This document shows, in pieces, positions 58,880-64,000 of a stretch of DNA of 64,000 bases. Origin of the DNA: Solea solea (lineage: Eukaryota; Chordata; Actinopteri; Pleuronectiformes; Soleidae); assembly GCF_958295425.1 (NCBI RefSeq), contig NC_081143.1, positions 28,816,578 through 28,880,577 on the forward strand, in the 5' to 3' direction. The notes beneath the pieces are model-generated. The model saw nothing but the letters and a program-made list of their open reading frames with translations, made no database searches and had not been told where the DNA came from. Position 1 is the stretch's first letter. Each line of letters opens with the position of its first letter. The translations under genes were made by a program, and so were the position numbers.

Positions 58880-59279
58880 TGTGACGACCCCGAGTGGCCG
58901 GGGTTGTGTAGGTGTGTCTCTCTCCCTTTCTCTTTGTTTCACACAGGCAATCAGGCAGGCAATCAAGCCTATGCATCACAGGTGTGTGCAGTTACCGAGG
59001 AGGCGGGGCTGTGCCTTTAAAGCCCAACAGTCCAGCCGTGCTCTCTCTCTCGCTCTCACCATTTCCAGCCTGGCGTCCTGCAGCTCACATTGTTTTGTTC
59101 TTAGTTTCACATCCAACACTCACACACATCCATACACCTGCATTTACAACTGATTCACCTGATTACAGATATAGGTTATGTTTGGTTTAGCTTGTTATGT
59201 TGATTATAAATAAATGTTAAATTGCCAGCATCTCTCTTGTAGCTGTTGTTTTGTCAAGTCATCTGAGCCAGTCTTGACA
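58880..59279 (+). repeat. 3' LTR (400 bp)
   Basis: Same length and ends as the 5' LTR; AATAAA at 59,209-59,214. One base differs (see 5' LTR). Confidence 0.96.
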
Positions 59280-59283
59280 CTCT
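59280..59283. repeat. target-site duplication CTCT, right
   Basis: Matches 55,672-55,675. Confidence 0.75.
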
Positions 59284-60207
59284 ATTTTCTGTTTACTACT
59301 AAATTATCAGGGACAGAGGTGAGATCTCGGGTTCAGGCTGAGGCTGACAGGTCAACGTCCAGCAGGATGGAGAGTCTCACACTGAGTGAGTGAGTGAGTG
59401 AGTGAGTGAGGGAGTGAGGGAGGAGCTGGAGCTGCTGTGATCACAGGTGAGTAGTGTTGGCTTGATGAGGAGGTGTGTCCTGGCAGATAGAGTGGGGTGG
59501 AGTCAGGTGAGTGGAAAACTGCTGAATGAACTGTGAAACACAGTGACTGGCTTTACAGGTCGAGAGCAGAGACGGGGCAAGTTACAGCTGCAACTATACT
59601 TTTGGCCACTACCCTGGTCGCTGTGGTAACTATCAACCATAACTGTGCTTTTAACTAGAATGTCTGCAAATAGTGTACATGTCCATATTAATATAGATTA
59701 TGTGAGAGAAAAAGATGATGATGATGACAGGAAAGAATAATCAGAGCGTATAAATGAATATAGTTGGAATATTTCCATGGTAAAGTAAAGGTAAAGTTTC
59801 CAGGAGAGACGTCTTTCAGTGGCTTCTGTGTTGAGTGACTGAAGCCACATTAACATCTTCCCCCTGCATCCCCTGAGCTAGTTTGTGCCCTAACAAAGAT
59901 TCTTCAAAAATACCCCAGAGCAGGGAATATTGGGGGGTGGTGGGGGGTATCAGATTACAGTACGTCAATCTTGACGAGAGGCATCTCTCTTGAAGACTGG
60001 GCGTTGACAGACAGCGAGAGAACAGGGAGGGGAGGAGAGCTGAAGATCTCTTTCTTTGATGAGACATAACAATATCCAAATCCCCGACTGCCTCTTATTT
60101 AAGTTACTGACGACTCGGGGAAAAAAAAGAAAAAGGGAAGTTCTTCCAAAGTCGCTCAGAAGCTTGTGCGCTTTAGGTGAAGGGAGGGGATGGAGGGAGC
60201 AAGACGT

Positions 60208-60247
<40 letters not shown>

Positions 60248-60529
60248 GGGGGGGGGGGGGGGGGTAATGTTTATGCATCAGACGTTCAAAGCCGTTTTTT
60301 TTCTGCAAGGAAATTCAGATTCAAAGGTGTATTTTTTGCAGGAAGATCTAAAGGATTCTTTCTCCCTCTCCCTGTTTTTGCCTGAGTGACAAAGTCTCTC
60401 TCTGTGACTCGGTCCTTCAGAGATACACAATCTCCACCGAGGGGATCCAGTCATATTTCAACTTTATCATAACATTCTCTAATCTCACGCTACAAATCCA
60501 CACTCACTGGAATATTAACTGCTGTGGAA
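59284..60529. other. intergenic
   Basis: (GAGT)n at about 59,384-59,411, TG run at about 60,209-60,241 followed by about 21 G (60,243-60,264). No gene. Confidence 0.7.
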
Positions 60530-60655
60530 TTAACGTTGATCCTCAGTGATCCAATCACACGTGGATTAACGCTGAGTACGACTGATCACACCAATCTGTC
60601 CTGGATGTGTCTCTTGAGACCACATGATATCACATCTGGATTCATAACTTTATCA
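60530..60655. repeat. dispersed repeat ('cctgagtgatc' family), copy 3
   Basis: 'gatcctcagtgatccaatca' and 'aatctgtcctggatgtgtct' followed by 'gagaccacatg' parallel copies 1 and 2; more diverged. Confidence 0.35.
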
Positions 60656-60659
60656 CTCC

Positions 60660-60790
60660 AGTCCTTTTTTTGAATGCATTGAACTTTTAATCTGTGTTTT
60701 TTAAAGCCCTTCACGGCCTTGTCCCGGTCTATTTAACTGTTTGTCCAACCAGCTGCTGCTTCTTCAAGAGAGTCTGACAGATGTGTGTCT
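60660..60790 (+). mobile_element. possible non-LTR retrotransposon fragment
   Basis: One frame reads KPFTALSRSI-like text with 'aagcccttcacggccttgtc' then 'ccggtctatttaact', resembling the KALHGLAPxYL stretch near the end of fish L2/Rex-type ORF2. Very short and decayed. Confidence 0.3.
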
Positions 60791-61869
60791 GTGCAGATGT
60801 GTCCAGAAACGTCAGTGAATCAAAGCTCTACTTGTGCTGCTGTAACATGAAATATGATTTTTCAGTGTTAAGATTGTGGGAGTGGGAATTCACTCTTTGT
60901 AAATGTGATGTTTTGTTGATAATCTGAACATGTGACACCTTAGGCACGTGTGTCCGTCCTGGGAGAGGAATCCTCCTCTGAGGCTCTTCCTGCGATGTTT
61001 CCCATCACTCGACGTGAAGTCTAATAATAGAATAATAGAATAATGTCACTTGCTGTACAGACTGTACTGTAAATTGTGTTTGGGCTATATTCATAACACT
61101 GACTACTTGGTTTGACTAGTTAGTGTGTCACAGTTAGTGTGAAGATAAGGATTCCCACAAAGCTGTGGTCGTGTGGACAGTGGACAGTGGGCGTATCCGG
61201 AGCAGAATTTCAACATTTTTAAACAAAACCAGATGTTAATAGCAGGTCTGAACGGTGTCTAAGTGGAAGTTTTTGAACTAAATCTCACTCTGATGGAGCT
61301 GAAGGTGTGTGGATTAGAGCACTATGATGTGAGACATGCAGAGTGTACTCATACAACGAGTGCATGTCATTAAAAATTCAAATGTGTGCCTTTTAGAATC
61401 GATGGAAGGCTTTGAGGCTCCGTAATGAGGCTGATAGATGAAACTTAAACCCTCGGAGCTGCTGGAAGTGCTACCATGGAAAGGGGAGGGGCTAACAACA
61501 AAAATGGAAGATTTGTGGCTTTGATGCAACGATATCTTGCCTTGGGGGCGTGACTGGCTGGTACTGGGATTCATAGCATTATCTGTGTATTTACAAGATT
61601 CCCGAAGACATCAACAATCCCTCACCAACGATGAAGGAGACACTGGGAAGATGGAGCGAGTGGGAACACCCAAGAAACCAAAGCTGAAGGAAGGAACGTG
61701 GATGGAACGAGAGGAAGTGGTGAATCAGGATGATGGAGACACGTCTGCTATCACTTTTCTGTGTATACCTGTTGTATATTGTACCTATTGTGTATATACC
61801 TGATACAATAGTACCTCAGCGTCTCCATTTTAGTTCAAAAACACACAGTAGTGAGACCTGCTATGATGT
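60791..61869. other. intergenic
   Basis: No gene recognised. The 88-codon frame at 61,537-61,803 has no visible family or splice context. Confidence 0.65.
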
Positions 61870-62285
61870 ATGACTTGGAGACAGTGGCACTGCCTGAAAG
61901 ACAGGAGTATCAGGCTCAAGCAATGGTGAACTCTCAAAGCAGAATCCAGACAGAGCAACAGTTCAGGGTCTTTATTCAGAGATCAGTCCAAAACAGGCAG
62001 CAGTATCCAAATCAGCAAAAGACAAGTTAAAATGCAATCATGGTCAAAGCACAGTCACTGGGGAATCAGAAAAATAACGCTGCAAAATCAAAGACAATCT
62101 GGCACCAAAGGAGTGAAAGACGGAGACTAAATACATTAGGGCGGGGCCAGTAATCACACGGGAGGGAAACTTGACAGGAAGTGGATCTGAAATGAGACAA
62201 GACATGAGTACCAAAATAAAACAGGAACCAATGAATGAATAGAAAAATAAATAACATAACTTAAAGGCCAGAATGGGACATGACA
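61870..62285. repeat. probable dispersed repeat
   Basis: 'agggtctttattcagagatc', 'agacaatctggcaccaaagg', 'gaaacttgacaggaag' and 'accaaaataaaacaggaac' match a fish dispersed family I remember. It lies directly before a LINE tail and may be part of the same insertion. Not classified. Confidence 0.4.
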
Positions 62286-62562
62286 TGGAGATGGAGGTGT
62301 CAGAGCTGAGGATGTGACCAGGATGGGCAGGGACAGCTCAGGTGGAACGGTTTGAAAGCATCAAGGTTGAGAGGGTTTGGTCTCGTGCAAAGACGGGACA
62401 GTGATTATACCGGACATGGATGTTGAAAATGGAGCTGCTGGGCAGGAGGAAAAGAAGAAGACCACAGAGAAGGTTCATGGACATGAGGACAGTTGGTGTG
62501 ACAGGACACAAGATTGAGGCAGATTATCCACTATGGCTAATCCCAATAGGAGAAGCTGAAAG
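62286..62562 (+). mobile_element. non-LTR retrotransposon 3' tail, decayed
   Basis: Contains 'gtgtcagagctgaggatg', 'ggacagctcaggtgg.acgg', then text encoding ELLGRRKRRRPQRRFMD, and ends 'ggagaagctgaaagaaga'. This is the well-known C-terminal end of a fish LINE ORF2 followed by its 3' tail. Stops and deletions make it dead. The clade (possibly RTE-like) is uncertain. Confidence 0.65.
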
Positions 62563-62691
62563 AAGACACACCTGATGTCCACAACAACAAAGTGCCTCCA
62601 ATAATAGACGAATAATGCTGCTGCTGTCTCTGATTTAGTTTGTATCAAATACTGAAAATGATGATGTTTCTTCACTTCCTAATTCTTACAG

Positions 62692-62799
62692 GACGGTCAG
62701 CTGTGGACGAGCCTGCCGTGATGTCACAGACTCCGTGTGACACAGTCACTGAACTGAAACACCACAATCGCCGGCTTTCATCAGCGCTGTCAGACTAAC
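62692..62799 (+). other. weak candidate exon
   Basis: A good acceptor (aattcttacag, ending 62,691) and donor (gtaagt at 62,800) bound 108 bp. One frame is open from the start to a TAA at 62,796-62,798 and reads SAVDEPAVMSQTPCDTVTEL and a short basic tail. No family recognised; could be a terminal or noncoding exon of a gene outside the window, or chance. Confidence 0.2.
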
Positions 62800-64000
62800 G
62801 TAAGTTTTCAGGATTTTTAAGTCAAGTTTAACTGATCTACAGTTTGGCTCAGTTTGTATCTGACGTCGCGACCGTGACCAGTGACCAGTGACGACACTCT
62901 CTGAGTGACCGGAACCAGGAGCACCAGGTACCAGGAACTGTTACTGATGGAGAAGCTACAGTCCAGCTCAGCTGTCATTGAGTGTCATTGGTATTAGGTT
63001 TCCACATTAGCTTGTGGCTAGTTGTTAGCATGTGAAGTCCATGACCACATGTGGACACACACACACACACACAGTGGGAGTCCAGTCCACCATTAAAAGC
63101 CTGACAGAGTTGTGAAGAGGCTCATTGAAGGGAAACCTGTGCATTTATGATGTAAATGGATTTTTTTCCCGTCCTTTCTTCTTTTTTTTTATTTTGACAG
63201 CCTTTGAAATTTGTCATCTGCACGTCCAATTTAACAGCCAGAAGAGACTTCTCTTGCCCTCTCATTTCTTCTTCTTTCTTTTTTTTTTGCAACAATCCAT
63301 TTTCATATCAACTTGAAAGGAAGTGGCTGAATATATTTCTTGCTTGATTCGCTTTAATGTGATCATCACTGTTTCAGTGGCTCAGCGTGTAGGATTTATA
63401 TTCTTTTAGTCTGGTAATTTTCTGTCAGGTTTACGATCGTAACTGATTCTTCAAAGAGGGAAACAAGAGATTTCTCAAAAGGACAACAATATCTTTTCTA
63501 TCGTCTCTTTCACTTCAAACGCGCCGTCATAACCTTTTCTTCAGTTTTGTGGCTCTTGTCCCGTAAAGTGCTTTGAACTTCTCCGTAAAAAGAAAGTATA
63601 TTCAGTTTGTTTGGTGAGGTTTGGGGACGTCCTCTGATGCTCAGTGGAGATTTTCTGTTTGTTTGGACGGTTGTGTGTGAAAATCCCTGCAGATTATTAT
63701 TATTATTATTTAAATCACCTTTCCTCAGTCTGATGCTTGTGTTGAACTCTGGTCTAAATGCATTGAATTGTTGAACTGTGATCTACTTTAATACTGTAAT
63801 AAAGAGGTCCCTCTGTATGTCACTGTGTCTTCAGACTGTGGACTCTACAGTTACTACAGCACAGACTGATCCTGACCACAGACTCACATGTGTTTTTATA
63901 TGAATGTTAGATAGTGAGACGCATTAATGTCTGTGGACAACGTCCATCAAAATCAACCGTTTCAACTGTTCCAGCTGGACACAGCAGTGACTTCAATGAC
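62800..64000. other. intergenic to window end
   Basis: T-rich runs near 63,165-63,195 and 63,270-63,290, short CA run at about 63,056-63,074, (ATT)n at about 63,694-63,709. No gene recognised. Confidence 0.65.

Larger units (their letters stand above)
55676..59279 (+). mobile_element. young, rearranged Ty3/gypsy LTR retrotransposon (Gmr1-like order)
   Basis: 3604 bp: 400-bp LTR, primer binding site for tRNA-Pro, 194 bp of leader, a 230-bp inverted copy of LTR end plus binding site, the end of gag (zinc knuckle), protease, integrase, polypurine tract, 400-bp LTR and a 4-bp target duplication. Reverse transcriptase and RNase H are absent and most of gag is lost, so the copy cannot move on its own. 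LTRs match but for one base that I found, so insertion was recent and must have used proteins from another copy. Integrase lying next to protease matches the Gmr1 group of fish Ty3/gypsy elements, in which integrase precedes reverse transcriptase; a classical element with a different deletion is the alternative. Confidence 0.93.

Noticed and set aside
55662..59190. Twin 92-110 residue frames in two places
   Set aside because: They are the same LTR sequence occurring twice and are not genes.
61537..61803. 88-residue frame
   Set aside because: No family likeness, no splice or promoter context, and length within chance expectation.

Overview
The window is vertebrate nuclear DNA, most likely from a ray-finned (teleost) fish. 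It holds one large multi-exon gene with GT-AG introns, very abundant (CA)n/(TG)n microsatellites, decayed Tc1-like and hAT DNA transposons, a tRNA-Pro-primed LTR retrotransposon and short dispersed repeats of fish type. No sign of a prokaryotic genome was seen.

Region 1 (about 1-19,390, + strand) is a complete axin2 (conductin) gene. It has a probable noncoding first exon ending at 602, ten coding exons from the ATG at 2691 to the TAA at 17,148-17,150, and a 2.2-kb 3' UTR ending near an ATTAAA signal at 19,366. The joined exons encode 793 residues. In order these carry a tankyrase-binding motif, the RGS (APC-binding) domain, a GSK3-binding helix, a beta-catenin-binding helix, a His-rich stretch and the C-terminal DIX domain. 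Motifs of TCF/LEF type lie on both sides of the first exon, as expected for a Wnt feedback gene. A transposon-like element with 13-bp terminal inverted repeats sits in the 3' UTR.

Region 2 (about 19,400-55,600) is a gene-poor stretch. It contains a decayed hAT transposase (about 20,031-20,570), two Tc1-like remnants, several dispersed repeat families and many simple repeats, including a roughly 950-bp compound CA/TCTCATC tract at 41,976-42,932 and a 10-bp minisatellite at 51,101-51,210. Two tRNA-Ser(GCU)-like sequences lie at 51.3 and 54.3 kb. A few non-repetitive AT-rich blocks could be conserved regulatory elements. No protein-coding gene could be supported here.

Region 3 (55,676-59,279) is a young Ty3/gypsy-class LTR retrotransposon. 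Its 400-bp LTRs show one difference that I could find, and it is flanked by a 4-bp target-site duplication. The copy is rearranged: most of gag is replaced by a perfect 230-bp inverted copy of the LTR 3' part plus primer binding site. Protease and integrase are followed directly by the 3' region, with no reverse transcriptase or RNase H. Integrase lying next to protease points to the Gmr1-like group, where integrase precedes reverse transcriptase.

Region 4 (59,280-64,000) is repeat-rich, with a non-LTR retrotransposon 3' tail at about 62,286-62,562 and one weak candidate exon at 62,692-62,799.

The most unusual object is the inverted-LTR retrotransposon. No wholly new multi-gene system was found.
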